Shown: positions 21,064 through 30,753 of the stretch, piece after piece
Layout: every line of letters begins with the position of its first letter
Position numbering within the stretch: position 1 is the stretch's first letter
Notes under the pieces: generated by a model
The model's database searches: none
The model's input: the letters and a program-made list of their open reading frames with translations, nothing else
Told to the model about the DNA's origin: nothing
NCBI RefSeq assembly: GCF_029589495.1
Contig: NZ_JAAIVF010000002.1
Span: forward strand, 124,001 to 188,000
Reading direction: 5' to 3'
Source of the DNA: Speluncibacter jeojiensis
GTDB taxonomy: Bacteria; Actinomycetota; Actinomycetes; Mycobacteriales; Mycobacteriaceae
Length of the DNA stretch: 64,000 nt
Program-made: the position numbers and the translations under genes

Positions 21064-22085
21064 CGTCCGGCCTCCTTTGCGTGAGCCGGGGGGTACCCCG
21101 GGGGTGTCTGTGGCTGGAGTGGTGTCTGCGCCGGGGCTGTCCGGAACCCCTCGAGCAGTTCGGCGGCGCCGGTGCCGTGGTACTGCACCTGATCGCCGGT
21201 CAGCTTCATGAACGCGTCCTCGAGGGAGCCGGTCTGGCCGGCCAGCTCGTGCAGGACGATGCCAGACTGCGCGGCGAGCTCGCCGATCGCCTCGGTGGTC
21301 GAGTCGAGCACGGTCAGCGACGGCTTGTCATGGGTGGTGCCGCCCTCCTCCCGGACGGTCAGGCCCTGGGCCGTGAGCAGGCTGCGCAGCGCCTCGAGCT
21401 GCGGACTGCGCACGCGCACGACGGACTCGGAGGCACGGTCGACGAACTCGCGCACCGAGGTGTCCGCGATCAGCCGGCCGCGGCCGATGACCACCAGGTG
21501 CTCGGCGGTCAGCGCCATCTCGGACAGCAGGTGGCTCGAGACCAGCACCGTCCGACCCTCCGCCGCCAGTCGCTGCATGAACTTGCGGATCCAGACGATG
21601 CCCTCTGGGTCGAGGCCGTTGACCGGCTCGTCGAACAGCAACACCTGCGGATCGCCGAGCAGGGCGCCGGCCAGCCCGAGGCGCTGCGACATGCCCAGCG
21701 AGAACCCGCCGGCCTTCTTACCGGCCACCTCGGTGAGGCCTACGAGCGCGAGGACCTCGTCGACACGCGAATCGGGGATCCCGTTCGACGCGGCCATCCA
21801 GCGCAGGTGCGACCGGGCCGACCGGTTCGGATGCACCCACTTGGCGTCGAGCAGTGCGCCCACCGTGCGCAGCGGGTGGTCCAGGTCGCGGTAGGGCTTA
21901 CCAGCGATCAGCGCGGTTCCGGCGGTCGGCCGGTCCAGGCCGAGGATCATCCGCATCGTCGTCGACTTGCCCGCCCCGTTCGGTCCGAGGAAACCGGTGA
22001 CGCTGCCGGGCCGCACCTGGAACGACAGGTCGTCGACGGCGAGCGTGGGCCCGTACCGCTTGGTCAAACCCCTGACTTCAATCAT
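21060..22085 (-). CDS. ABC transporter ATP-binding protein
   Basis: About 341 residues. Walker A is GPNGAGKST (about 36-44), the signature loop reads FSLGMSQRLGLAGALLGDP and Walker B is VLLFDEPVNGLDP, followed by the switch histidine in VSSHLLSEM. A C-terminal extension of about 110 residues after the nucleotide-binding domain is typical of drug- and lipid-exporting ABC-2 ATPases (DUF4162-like), and ends in a Pro/Gln-rich tail. ATG 22085 gives the standard MIEVRGLTKRYG start; a frame 12 codons longer is less likely. Co-transcribed with the permease. Confidence 0.92.
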   Translation of the reverse strand: MIEVRGLTKRYGPTLAVDDLSFQVRPGSVTGFLGPNGAGKSTTMRMILGLDRPTAGTALIAGKPYRDLDHPLRTVGALLDAKWVHPNRSARSHLRWMAASNGIPDSRVDEVLALVGLTEVAGKKAGGFSLGMSQRLGLAGALLGDPQVLLFDEPVNGLDPEGIVWIRKFMQRLAAEGRTVLVSSHLLSEMALTAEHLVVIGRGRLIADTSVREFVDRASESVVRVRSPQLEALRSLLTAQGLTVREEGGTTHDKPSLTVLDSTTEAIGELAAQSGIVLHELAGQTGSLEDAFMKLTGDQVQYHGTGAAELLEGFRTAPAQTPLQPQTPPGYPPAHAKEAGR

Positions 22086-22226
22086 GGCCTCGACGATGCC
22101 ATCCGCGCGGCGCCGCGGCATCGTGCGCAGGTCTGGAGTTCGGTCATACCTGGGGATGACGGCGGGCCACCGCCGTCGGGGTTCTCCCCGTGTGCTTCCT
22201 CCGGGGCTCGGGCTGCGCCGATCCGG

Positions 22227-22715
22227 CTACCGGGCGAGCGTCCGGCCGAACACCCAGCCGCGCAGCGCCACGAACCGCACCAGTCCGGCGATGCCGCTCA
22301 CCGCGATCACCAGCAGCGCCTGGTCGATCCCGCCGAGCCCGGGCAGCGCGCGGTGCAGCACGAACAGCGTCACCGAACTCATCGCGAGGGCCACCAGCGC
22401 CAACGTCCCGCCCTCGAACTGGGCGGCGACCCAGCCCACCCGGTCCGCGGCGCGGAAGGTGAGGCGCCGATGCAGTTCGTTGGCCGCGGCCGAGCTGATG
22501 ACCACCCCGATCAAGTTCGCCACCGAGGTCCCCCAGAGTCCGGCCAGCGCGAACGCCCCGATGTAGAGGATGTTGCTGGCGCCGCCGACGAGGGCGAAGC
22601 GGATCAGCTGCGCCAGTGCGCCATCGCCGACGAAGCGCCGGACCCCGAACCCGCGCACTCCGGGTGTCGGGTTCCGGCCGTCACGAGTGGCGGCCGAACG
22701 CACGGCCATACGCAC
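22227..22715 (-). CDS. GtrA-family membrane protein
   Basis: About 162 residues with four hydrophobic segments. LIRFALVGGASNILYIGAFAL at the start of the domain and a C-terminal FVALRGWVFGR match the GtrA/DPMS family. GtrA-type proteins help move polyprenyl-linked sugars across the membrane or modulate the glycosyltransferase. No glycosyltransferase is adjacent, so the partner is elsewhere. GTG 22715 or ATG 22709 may be the start. An inverted repeat GTCTA-n8-TAGAC at about 22742-22759 lies upstream and could be an operator. Confidence 0.8.
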   Translation of the reverse strand: MRMAVRSAATRDGRNPTPGVRGFGVRRFVGDGALAQLIRFALVGGASNILYIGAFALAGLWGTSVANLIGVVISSAAANELHRRLTFRAADRVGWVAAQFEGGTLALVALAMSSVTLFVLHRALPGLGGIDQALLVIAVSGIAGLVRFVALRGWVFGRTLAR

Positions 22716-22797
22716 CCCCGGGGATCCAGGCGACTACTTGCGGTCTACAACTATATAGACGATCGTGGTCACCCTATCGGGTGGGGATCCGAGGCCG

Positions 22798-23763
<966 letters not shown>

Positions 23764-23764
<1 letters not shown>

Positions 23765-24840
23765 CAGAACCTCCCTGGATCCGCGGCCTTGGCATCCGCG
23801 AGTTGTCCGCCGTCGAGTTCCGCCAGCACCGCGTCGACGGTGACCGCGGTCAGCAACACACCATTGCGCCCGTGGCCGGTGGCCGCAACCACCCGGTCCG
23901 ACAGCCGGCCGATCAGCGGCAGATTGTCCGGGCTCATCGGCCGCAGCCCGGCCATCGCATCCGCCAGCTGGTATTCGCCGATCGACGGCAGCAACGCCTC
24001 GGCGTCGGCGATCAGGTCCCGCACGCCGCCGACGGTGACCTGCTGGTCGTGTCCCTCGTGCTGGGTGGCGCCGACCACCATTCCGCCGTCGCGCGGGACC
24101 AGATACACGTGCCGGCCGTGCACCAGCCCGCGCACGATGCGGGTGGGCAGCGGCGGCGTCCCGGGGCGCCGGCGCAGCCGCAGGATCTCCCCCTTCGCCG
24201 GATGGACCGGCAGTCCGGGCCACAGCCGGGGGCTGTCGGAGCCGGCCGCCAGCACCACCTGGTCACCGCCGCATTCGTCGATCGACGTCAGCTCGCGCGC
24301 GCTCAGCCTGGCACCCGCCGCCTCCGCGGCACGCCGCAGCGCCGGCAGCAGTGCCCGGTTGTCGACGGACAGTTCCTCCGGCACCAGCAGGCCGCCGCGC
24401 ACGGACCGGGACAGCGACGGCACCTCCTCGCGCACCTGCGTGCGGGTCAGTCGCTGCGGCCGGTAGCCGTGGGTGGTCAGCCAGTCCGCCACCATCGTGA
24501 GCCGCTCGATGTCGGCGCCGTCGACGGCGACCAGCAGGGTCCCGGTGCCGGTGAACACGTCGACGCCGGTCTCGTCGCGCAGCCGGGCGCCGAAGTCGGG
24601 CCAGCGTCGCAGTGAGGCGGCGCCGAGTTCGAACACATCGTCCTCGCCGGGCCACGCCTCGCTGAACGGGGCCAGCATCCCGCCGGCGGCCCAGGAGGCG
24701 CCGGTCTGCTCGGCGCCCTCCGCGAGCAGCGGGTCGATCAGCTCGACCTGCCATCCTTCGCGGGCCGCCAGCCACGCGACGGAGGCGCCGATGACCCCGG
24801 CACCGACGACCGTGAGACGTTTGCCTGTGTGCACTCGCAT
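23764..24840 (-). CDS. thiO: Glycine oxidase ThiO
   Basis: FAD-dependent amine oxidase of 358 residues that turns glycine into the dehydroglycine used by ThiG. The dinucleotide fold is LTVVGAGVIGASVAWLAAREG at the N-terminus, followed by GASWAAGGMLAPFSEAWPG. Typical DAO-family motifs are VVLAAGSDSPRLWPGLPVHPAKGEI and the C-terminal GLRPMSPDNLPLIG and ATGHGRNGVLL. ATG 24840 stands directly behind the second TPP riboswitch. First gene of the operon. Confidence 0.93.
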
Positions 24841-24842
24841 AA

Positions 24843-24938
24843 CCTCGCCTTCCTGCGCCGGCATGATCCGGATCAGGTCTGACGGTCGGGGCGGCGCGCC
24901 CCCTCTCAGCCCCGCGGACCTCGGGACTCCCGTGTGAC
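24843..24938 (-). promoter_or_regulatory. TPP riboswitch (THI element) before thiO
   Basis: Read on the minus strand, the order is GGGGCTGAGAGGGGG, then a GC-rich variable stem, then GACCTGATCCGGATCATGCC and GGCGCAGGAAGG, all hallmark TPP-aptamer segments. It ends only a few nucleotides before the thiO ATG, so it should control thiO, thiS and thiG. The divergent thiE lies outside it. Confidence 0.95.
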
Positions 24939-24956
24939 GTTTCCACCGTAGTCGCC

Positions 24957-24962
24957 TACGGT
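24957..24962 (+). promoter_or_regulatory. -10 box for thiE, leaderless type
   Basis: TACGGT lies 7 nt before the GTG start of thiE. No riboswitch can fit on the plus strand between this box and the gene. Confidence 0.45.
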
Positions 24963-24969
24963 CGATCAT

Positions 24970-25659
24970 GTGCACGCCCCCACCTCCCGCATCCCCGCCC
25001 GTGACCGGTTGGCCGACGCACGTCTGTATCTCTGCACGGACGCGCGGCGTGAGCGCGGTGACCTCGCCGAGTTCGCCGACGCCGCGCTCGCCGGCGGCAT
25101 CGACATCATCCAGCTCCGCGACAAGGGGTCGCCGGGCGAGCAGCAGTTCGGCCCGCTCGAGGCGCGCGACGAACTGTCCGCGCTCGCGGTGCTCGGCGCG
25201 GCTGCGCGTCGGCACGGGGCGCTGCTCGCGGTGAACGACCGGGCCGATCTGGCACTGGCCGCCGGCGCGGACGTGCTCCACCTGGGCCAGGGAGATCTTC
25301 CGGTCCACTATGCACGGGAGATCCTCGGCGATCGGGTGGTGATCGGCCGGTCGACACACGACGCCGAACAGTCCGCTGCGGCCGCCACCGAGATCGGCGT
25401 CGATTACTTCTGCACCGGACCGTGCTGGCCGACGCCGACCAAACCGGGCCGCTCGGCACCGGGCCTGGAGTTGGTGCGCGCCACCGCCGACACGTCGCCG
25501 ACGCGTCCGTGGTTCGCGATCGGCGGGATCGATCTCGAACGGGTGCCGCAGGTGCTGGACGCGGGTGCCGACCGGATCGTCGTGGTCCGGGCGATCACCC
25601 AGGCCGCGGACCCCGAGGCCGCCGCCCGCGAACTCCGGGCCGCCGTCGCAGCAGACTGA
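24970..25659 (+). CDS. thiE: Thiamine-phosphate synthase ThiE
   Basis: Joins the pyrimidine and thiazole moieties to form thiamine monophosphate. 229 residues, TIM barrel, with [15 protein letters not shown] (pyrophosphate binding), [59 protein letters not shown] and [29 protein letters not shown] all matching the family. The usual T-P-T-K-P motif is intact. GTG start with a -10 box 7 nt upstream. Divergent from thiO and outside its riboswitch. Confidence 0.95.
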   Translation: MHAPTSRIPARDRLADARLYLCTDARRERGDLAEFADAALAGGIDIIQLRDKGSPGEQQFGPLEARDELSALAVLGAAARRHGALLAVNDRADLALAAGADVLHLGQGDLPVHYAREILGDRVVIGRSTHDAEQSAAAATEIGVDYFCTGPCWPTPTKPGRSAPGLELVRATADTSPTRPWFAIGGIDLERVPQVLDAGADRIVVVRAITQAADPEAAARELRAAVAAD

Positions 25660-25695
25660 CCTCGAGGCGCGAGACGACCTCTGCTGCCGCCGCGG

Positions 25696-26460
25696 TCAGG
25701 CGACCCACTGCGGCAGCACCGCCGGATCGAGCAGCAGTGCCGCACCCGGGAGTCGGTCGGCGAGCGTCTCGTCCGCGGTGACGACGACGTCCACCGCGTC
25801 TTCTTCCGCGCCGTTTCCCGCTCCGCTCACCGAATCCGCCGGTCCCCACTCGAGGACATCGCGGACCCAGCCGAACCGCTGGTTCGGCAGTTCGACCGTC
25901 CGCGGCACCGACTTGGCGACCAGGTCGACCAGGTCCCGACCGGACAGTGCCCGGCCACTCCAACTGCCGAGCGCACTGACCGTGTCGATCAGCAATCGCA
26001 CCGGCACCGTGCGCAGGGCGGGCCACGCGGCTGCGAAGGCCGGGTGAAGCGGCATTCCGTGCACCTCGTGTTCGGCGACCCAGCGCAGTTCGAGGCTCTC
26101 GGCGTTGGGAGTGGTCGACAGCGGCGCCGCCGTGTCCGCGACGACCGTCGTGTAGGTCCACGTGTGAGGGTCACCCGCGGTGACCCGTTCGGCGCGGACC
26201 GCGATCACCCCGCCGGCGATCCCGCCTTCCTCCTCGGCCTCGCGCACCGCCGCGTGAACTGTGGTCTCGTGGCTGTCCCGGGCACCACCGAGCAGCGCCC
26301 AGGTACCGCCTTGATGGCTCCAGGCGGCGCGATGCTGCAGCAACACCTGCGGTGATCCGTCCCGGTCCGGTGCTCGGAGCAGCAACCCGGCGGCACCATG
26401 CCTGCCCCAATACCGTTGTCCGTCCGCCCCGAGGGCCCAACCGTCCCCGTCGCCGCGCAT
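25696..26460 (-). CDS. Nudix hydrolase, MutT3-like
   Basis: About 254 residues. A complete Nudix box (residues 59-81: G-x5-E-x7-REAEEEGGI) sits after WALGADGQRYWGRHGAAGLLL, an N-terminal signature of the actinobacterial MutT3 group. The C-terminal 110 residues are a family-specific extension of unknown role. M. tuberculosis MutT3 (Rv0413) lies beside thiE as here, and has been linked to 8-oxo-dGTP or related nucleotide hydrolysis; the assignment rests on that position and the N-terminus. Convergent with thiE. Confidence 0.85.
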   Translation of the reverse strand: MRGDGDGWALGADGQRYWGRHGAAGLLLRAPDRDGSPQVLLQHRAAWSHQGGTWALLGGARDSHETTVHAAVREAEEEGGIAGGVIAVRAERVTAGDPHTWTYTTVVADTAAPLSTTPNAESLELRWVAEHEVHGMPLHPAFAAAWPALRTVPVRLLIDTVSALGSWSGRALSGRDLVDLVAKSVPRTVELPNQRFGWVRDVLEWGPADSVSGAGNGAEEDAVDVVVTADETLADRLPGAALLLDPAVLPQWVA

Positions 26461-27028
26461 CGATCCGACCTTCCCGCCTGCTGACCACGCCGCACCCGGG
26501 CACCGCCGGGTGGCTCCCCACCAGAATATGGGGCGCGGGGCGTTTCCGGGGCCGGTCGGCGCGTCCGTTTTGCCCTGATCGATTCACGCCGATGGACAGT
26601 CACCGAAAGTCGCCGTCATCGAACCTCAGTTCGACTCTGCCGATGCCGTGGTTGGAGACCAAGGGAGATGCCCGCCCGTGATGTTGTGCCGGGATCGGGC
26701 GCATCCGTCGTTGAAGAACTGGCCGGCCGCGCATCCAGTCGGGCTGCCCTCCGAGGGTGAGGCGGGCCGGATCCTGGACCCCGCGGATGTGTTGCGCGTT
26801 TCCGGTCCCAGCAGCACCGGGTTCGCCGTGACCCAGCCGAGGACGCACCGCCCCCGAGTGGGAACCAGAGCACCACAACCGAAAACGTCGACCCCGCCAG
26901 CAGCGATGCGGAGTCGACGTGCGCACGAGATCATGCGGGCCCGCGCGCAACGAGTCGTGTTCGCGAGCCACGCCGCCAGTTCGCGTCGGAGCCTCGAGGC
27001 CCCGGGTGCCCCCGGGTCCCGAACCGAC
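26461..27028. other. 568-bp stretch without a recognised gene
   Basis: It lies between the MutT3-like gene start and the stop of the secreted protein gene. Several frames stay open for 70-120 codons on both strands, but none has a known motif, a convincing start or a plausible protein composition. The part nearest 26461 should hold the MutT3 promoter. A perfect inverted repeat ACGTCGAC / GTCGACGT with a 20-nt loop (26885-26920) may end transcription of the secreted-protein gene. A decayed gene or an intergenic repeat is possible. Confidence 0.5.
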
Positions 27029-27763
27029 CTACGCGGCCGGCGAGACCTGCGGCTGCGCTGTCGGCGCAGGCGCGGCCGGCTGCGGGAACAGCGCAGGCGT
27101 GCAACTGAACAGCGACTTCACCCCGTCGGTGAGGATCGTCGACGTCGCGCCCGCGACCGCACCGGCGGCGGCAGCCGTCGCCGCGCCACTGAGGATGCCG
27201 GGCGCGGCCGCGAGCGCCGCCCCGAGGATCGCGCCCGGTCCGGACCAGATCGTCACCCCACCGCCGAGCAGCCCACCCGCGGTGGCACCCGCGAGTCCGC
27301 CGGCCGCCGCGCCCTTGAGCCCGCCTTGGAGTGCCGCAGCGGTCGCCTGCTTGACCGCACCGCTGACCACACACTCGCCGTAACCGATCAGGTCGAGCCC
27401 GCTGCGGTGCAGTCCCGGTCCGACCGACGCCGCCACCGGAATCACCGGCGCATCCGCGGTCACGATCGCCCTGTTGGCCCCGACCACCTCGTAGCTGACC
27501 TTCGCGGTGCGTCCACGATCGTCGGTGACCGTCGTCGGCAACGCCGAGTCGACGAGTCCGTCCGCGCCCACGACCGACAGCGCGCCGTCGACCATCCGCA
27601 GTGAGCCGCCCTCGACGGCGACGGCGATCCGGTTGTTGCTGTCGGTCGCCAACGCGGCACGCGGTGCCGGCGTGGCAACCGGATCCGCGGACGCCACCTG
27701 CACCGGCAACGCGACCAGCGCGCCCACCAGCAGCACTCCCGACGTGGTCTTCCAGGCCCTCAT
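27029..27763 (-). CDS. Secreted protein with glycine-zipper-like hydrophobic region
   Basis: About 244 residues, not matched to a named family. A Sec signal peptide ends near ALPVQVASA (about residue 26). The mature part begins with a region of about 90 residues rich in beta-type sequence, then a long Ala/Gly segment (about 130-200) with repeated small-residue patterns such as GGLAGATAGGLLGGG, typical of glycine zippers that insert into or span membranes. Two Cys remain in the mature protein. The C-terminus is Ala/Pro-rich. ATG 27763 is supported by GGGGAG 3 nt upstream. An envelope role is an inference only. Confidence 0.65.
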   Translation of the reverse strand: MRAWKTTSGVLLVGALVALPVQVASADPVATPAPRAALATDSNNRIAVAVEGGSLRMVDGALSVVGADGLVDSALPTTVTDDRGRTAKVSYEVVGANRAIVTADAPVIPVAASVGPGLHRSGLDLIGYGECVVSGAVKQATAAALQGGLKGAAAGGLAGATAGGLLGGGVTIWSGPGAILGAALAAAPGILSGAATAAAAGAVAGATSTILTDGVKSLFSCTPALFPQPAAPAPTAQPQVSPAA

Positions 27764-27923
27764 GTTCTCCCCGATCGGATCAGACGGTTTCGCGCCGAAC
27801 ACCCCGAACCCGCGGCGGCACATCCAGTTCCGAAGGAACGCGATCCGCACCACCGCAGGCCGGGGTGATCAACAGCCGAGCAGCGGACGTGATCTTAATC
27901 GCAATCCGCGCCGGAGCAACAGA

Positions 27924-28964
27924 TCAGTCGCAAATCGAGCGGAGCTTCTCGATCAACGCCACCCGGCCGGCGCGGTCCTGCGCCATCGGCATGACGTTCA
28001 GCGTCGTCACACCGGCCTCCGCGAACGCGGCCACCCGCTCACGGACATGCGACTCCGGGCCGATCAGCGAGACCGCGCGCACCAGCTCGTCCGGCACCGC
28101 CGCGGCGGCGGCGTCCTTCTTGCCGTCCAGGTACAGGTCCTGGATCTTCGCGGCCTCGGACTCGAAGCCGTAGCGGCACGCCAGGTCGTTGTAGAAGTTC
28201 TTGCCGCGAGCGCCCATGCCGCCGATGTAGAGAGCCAGGTGTGGCTTGATCCACTCGTGCATGTGGTCGACGTCCTCGCCGATCGCCAGGGCCGGGCTGG
28301 CATAGATCTGCAGCTCCCCCAGCGACGGATCACGCTTGGCCTTGCCCTTGGCCAGCGGCTCACCCCAGGCCGTCTGCGCCTTCTCCGGGTAGAAGAAGAT
28401 CGGCTGCCAGCCCTCGGCGATCTCGGCCGTCAACTCGACGTTCTTCGGCCCGAGCGACGCCAGGATCACCGGGATACGTTCGCGAACAGGGTGATTGATC
28501 AGCTTCAGCGGCTTACCCAGGCCGGTGCCACGATCCGCGGGCAGCGGGATCTGGTAGTACTTGCCCTGGTATTCGAGCTTCTCGCGACGCCACACGGCGC
28601 GGCAGATGTCGATGATCTCGCGGGTGCGGCCGAGTGGGGCGTCGTACCGCACGCCGTGGAAGCCCTCGATGACCTGCGGACCGGAGGCCCCGAGTCCCAG
28701 CACGAATCGTCCGTTCGAGACGTAGTCGAGGCCGGCGGCGGTCATCGCGGTCAACGACGGCGTGCGAGTGTAGATCTGCAGGATGCCCGACGCGAGTTCG
28801 ATCCGCGACGTGCGCGCCGCGAGAAAGCCCAACTGGCTCACCGCGTCGAACGAATACGCCTCGGGGATGAACGCGATGTCCAAGCCCGCTCGTTCGAGGT
28901 CGCCGACCTCGTCCGCCGTCTCGGCGAAGCCACCGCTGTAATTCAGCGCCATTCCAATACGCAT
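27924..28964 (-). CDS. LLM-class F420-dependent oxidoreductase
   Basis: Luciferase-like TIM-barrel protein of about 346 residues. Visible family elements are MRIGMALNYSGGFAETADEVGDLERAGLD, RIELASGILQIYTRTPSLTAMTAAGLD, and NGRFVLGLGASGPQVIEGFHG, which forms the cofactor phosphate site. The length and motifs fit the mycobacterial Rv3520c-type subgroup. Substrate unknown. F420 use is inferred from the subgroup and from the presence of fgd in the same window. ATG 28964; divergent from the PhaC-like hydrolase across a 258-bp region with two palindromes. Confidence 0.88.
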   Translation of the reverse strand: MRIGMALNYSGGFAETADEVGDLERAGLDIAFIPEAYSFDAVSQLGFLAARTSRIELASGILQIYTRTPSLTAMTAAGLDYVSNGRFVLGLGASGPQVIEGFHGVRYDAPLGRTREIIDICRAVWRREKLEYQGKYYQIPLPADRGTGLGKPLKLINHPVRERIPVILASLGPKNVELTAEIAEGWQPIFFYPEKAQTAWGEPLAKGKAKRDPSLGELQIYASPALAIGEDVDHMHEWIKPHLALYIGGMGARGKNFYNDLACRYGFESEAAKIQDLYLDGKKDAAAAAVPDELVRAVSLIGPESHVRERVAAFAEAGVTTLNVMPMAQDRAGRVALIEKLRSICD

Positions 28965-29076
28965 CGAGCACCTCGGGTCTGGTCGTGTGCGAGCAAGGGT
29001 TGACGGCACTCTAGATCGCCGCGGCCGACACCGGGCACTCTCGCCTGCACGGCGAGCCCGGACTGGCGACGATTTT

Positions 29077-29090
29077 TGTGACATATCACA
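29077..29090. promoter_or_regulatory. Candidate operator TGTGA-n4-TCACA
   Basis: TGTGACATATCACA has perfect 5-bp arms around a 4-bp centre. It sits in the divergent promoter region of the LLM oxidoreductase (113 bp away) and the hydrolase (133 bp away). The arms equal half-sites of the CRP consensus, but that has a 6-bp centre, so another regulator is likely. Confidence 0.4.
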
Positions 29091-29143
29091 CTTGACCGCG
29101 CTTCGGTCTTGCCTTTCACATCCGAGCATCGGACGCTGGTAGT

Positions 29144-29160
29144 AACTGTAACCAACAGTT
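29144..29160. promoter_or_regulatory. Candidate operator AACTGT-n5-ACAGTT
   Basis: Perfect 6-bp inverted arms separated by 5 bp, 63 bp before the hydrolase start. The pattern fits a TetR- or GntR-type site; no regulator gene is adjacent. Confidence 0.4.
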
Positions 29161-29222
29161 GCATCTTCAAGAATGTTCGCGATCACACACCCGCCTCGGC
29201 GACGACGGCGGCAGGGGGTCCC

Positions 29223-30341
29223 ATGCTCAACCTCGTTCCCGACATCTCGTCCCTGACCGCGGCCGCGTCCACCGCCGCCCGCAACGCCTGGGCGCTGACG
29301 CTGGGCGGCGGGGTGAAGTCACCGAGCCCCGTCGCATCGGTGGTCCTGCACGAAGAACCCCACCGCACCCTGCACCGCTTCGGCGGCCGACCTGCCGACG
29401 GGGCCAACCCGGTGCTGTTGGTACCACCGCTGGCCGTGGCCACCTCCTGCTACGACCTGCTGCCGGGCCAGAGCCTGGTCGAGTTCCTCGTCGAGTCGGG
29501 CCGCACCCCGTATCTGGTCGACTACGGCGCCATCCGCTACGCCGACCACGGCATGGGTTTCGAGGACTGGGTCGACGACATCCTCCCGGCCACGATCCGT
29601 CGTGTCTCCGAGGACTGCGACGGTGCGGACGTCGACCTGATCTCGTGGAGTCTGGGCGGGATCCTGTCCCTGCTCACCGCAGCCGCGCACGCGGAACTGC
29701 CGATCCGGTCCATCTCCGTCGTCGGCACTCCGATCGACTACAGCAAGAACCCCTCCGCCGGCCTCCTGCGCGTATTCGGCCAGTTGACCAACGGCGAGAG
29801 CGTCGCGGTCGCGACCAGGCTGATCGGAGGTGTTCCCGCGCCGCTGGTCCAGCTCAGCTTCCGTGCCACCGCACTGCAGCGCGAGCTGACCAGGCCGTGG
29901 TTCATCGCCCGCAACCTGCACAAGACCGAGACGCTGGCCCGCATGGAGGCCATCGAGCGGTTCATGAACGCGATGCCGGGCTACCCGGCACGGCTGTACG
30001 CGCAGATGCACAAGCGACTGATCCTGCGCAACGACCTCGCGGCCGGCAGGTTCAAGCTCCGCGACCGCACCGTCGAACTGTCCGGAGTCAAGGTCCCGGT
30101 CCTGGCCGTGGGCGGCACCACCGACGTGATCGCGCCTCTCGGCTGCGTGCGGGCGGTCACGAACGTGCTGCCGGGCGCGGCCTCGGTACGTTTCGAGACC
30201 GCGCCGGGCAGCCATCTCGGCGTGCTGACCGGACCCGAGGCCCGCGAGACGACCTGGGCACACATCGACGAGTTCCTCAGCGATCTGGCCGAAGACGGCC
30301 CGGCCTCCGCAACCGCCGACCACGCCGTCGGAACGAACTGA
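29223..30341 (+). CDS. PhaC-like alpha/beta hydrolase with altered nucleophile box
   Basis: About 372 residues, alpha/beta hydrolase fold related to polyhydroxyalkanoate synthases. The nucleophile elbow reads SWSLGG with Ser143 in the nucleophile position: the usual G-x-C-x-G of PhaC or G-x-S-x-G of lipases has lost its first Gly. The acid is probably the Asp in VGGTTDVIAP and the base the His in APGSHLGVLTG, both where PhaC proteins have them. The substrate is unknown; a hydrolase or acyltransferase acting on lipids is plausible. ATG 29223. Not linked to pha genes; divergent from the LLM oxidoreductase. Confidence 0.8.
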   Translation: MLNLVPDISSLTAAASTAARNAWALTLGGGVKSPSPVASVVLHEEPHRTLHRFGGRPADGANPVLLVPPLAVATSCYDLLPGQSLVEFLVESGRTPYLVDYGAIRYADHGMGFEDWVDDILPATIRRVSEDCDGADVDLISWSLGGILSLLTAAAHAELPIRSISVVGTPIDYSKNPSAGLLRVFGQLTNGESVAVATRLIGGVPAPLVQLSFRATALQRELTRPWFIARNLHKTETLARMEAIERFMNAMPGYPARLYAQMHKRLILRNDLAAGRFKLRDRTVELSGVKVPVLAVGGTTDVIAPLGCVRAVTNVLPGAASVRFETAPGSHLGVLTGPEARETTWAHIDEFLSDLAEDGPASATADHAVGTN

Positions 30342-30420
30342 CCGAATCGCCTGATTCCCTCGTGCAGGTCCCCACCCCGTGCTAGCGTGACCGCCAGTCG
30401 ATCTGACACATGGGGGGAAC

Positions 30421-30729
30421 ATGTACGTCGATTCGCATCGAATTCGCCTGGGCGCGAACCGATCACACGAGACATCCGAACGACTCGAGGACGCGGCGCG
30501 CCTGTTGACGGGGCCGTCGCTGCCCGTCGGATCGTTCGGCGGTTTTCCGGCCGCCCGCACGGCTCACGCCAGGCTGGCCGGTGCCCACCACCGTCACGTC
30601 GGACATGCCCGCACCCAGCGGGACCGGATCGTCTCGGTCGCCGACCGTGCGGTCGCCACCGCCGACGGCTTCGACGCGGCCGAGCAGCACAACCACTCCC
30701 TGCTGCGGCGCTCTCTGCTGCGACGCTGA
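30421..30729 (+). CDS. DUF2563 small protein
   Basis: 102 residues, mostly helical. MYVDSHRIRLGANRSHETSERLEDAA and GPSLPVGSFGGFPAARTAHARLAGAHHRHV follow the DUF2563 pattern, in which mycobacterial members begin M-F/Y-V-D and contain a central F-G-D/G-F-x-A-A. The size and fold resemble the EspC/ESX-associated small secreted proteins. GGGGGG lies 4 nt before the ATG, and a TAGCGT -10 box is found about 38 bp upstream. It is 24 bp ahead of a DUF1023 gene, an arrangement also known from mycobacteria, so the two probably act together. Type VII secretion is an inference. Confidence 0.75.
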   Translation: MYVDSHRIRLGANRSHETSERLEDAARLLTGPSLPVGSFGGFPAARTAHARLAGAHHRHVGHARTQRDRIVSVADRAVATADGFDAAEQHNHSLLRRSLLRR

Positions 30730-30753
30730 CGACGCGCACTCCCGGGACCTGCC

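Noticed and set aside
26648-27604. Plus-strand open frame covering the unassigned stretch and running into the secreted protein gene
   Set aside because: Its second half is antisense to a gene with a signal peptide and ribosome-binding site, and its first half has no known motif or convincing start.
29077-29090. CRP/cAMP site in the divergent region, linked to the cyclase gene in the window
   Set aside because: The centre is 4 bp instead of the 6 bp of the CRP consensus, and the cyclase is 9 kb away.
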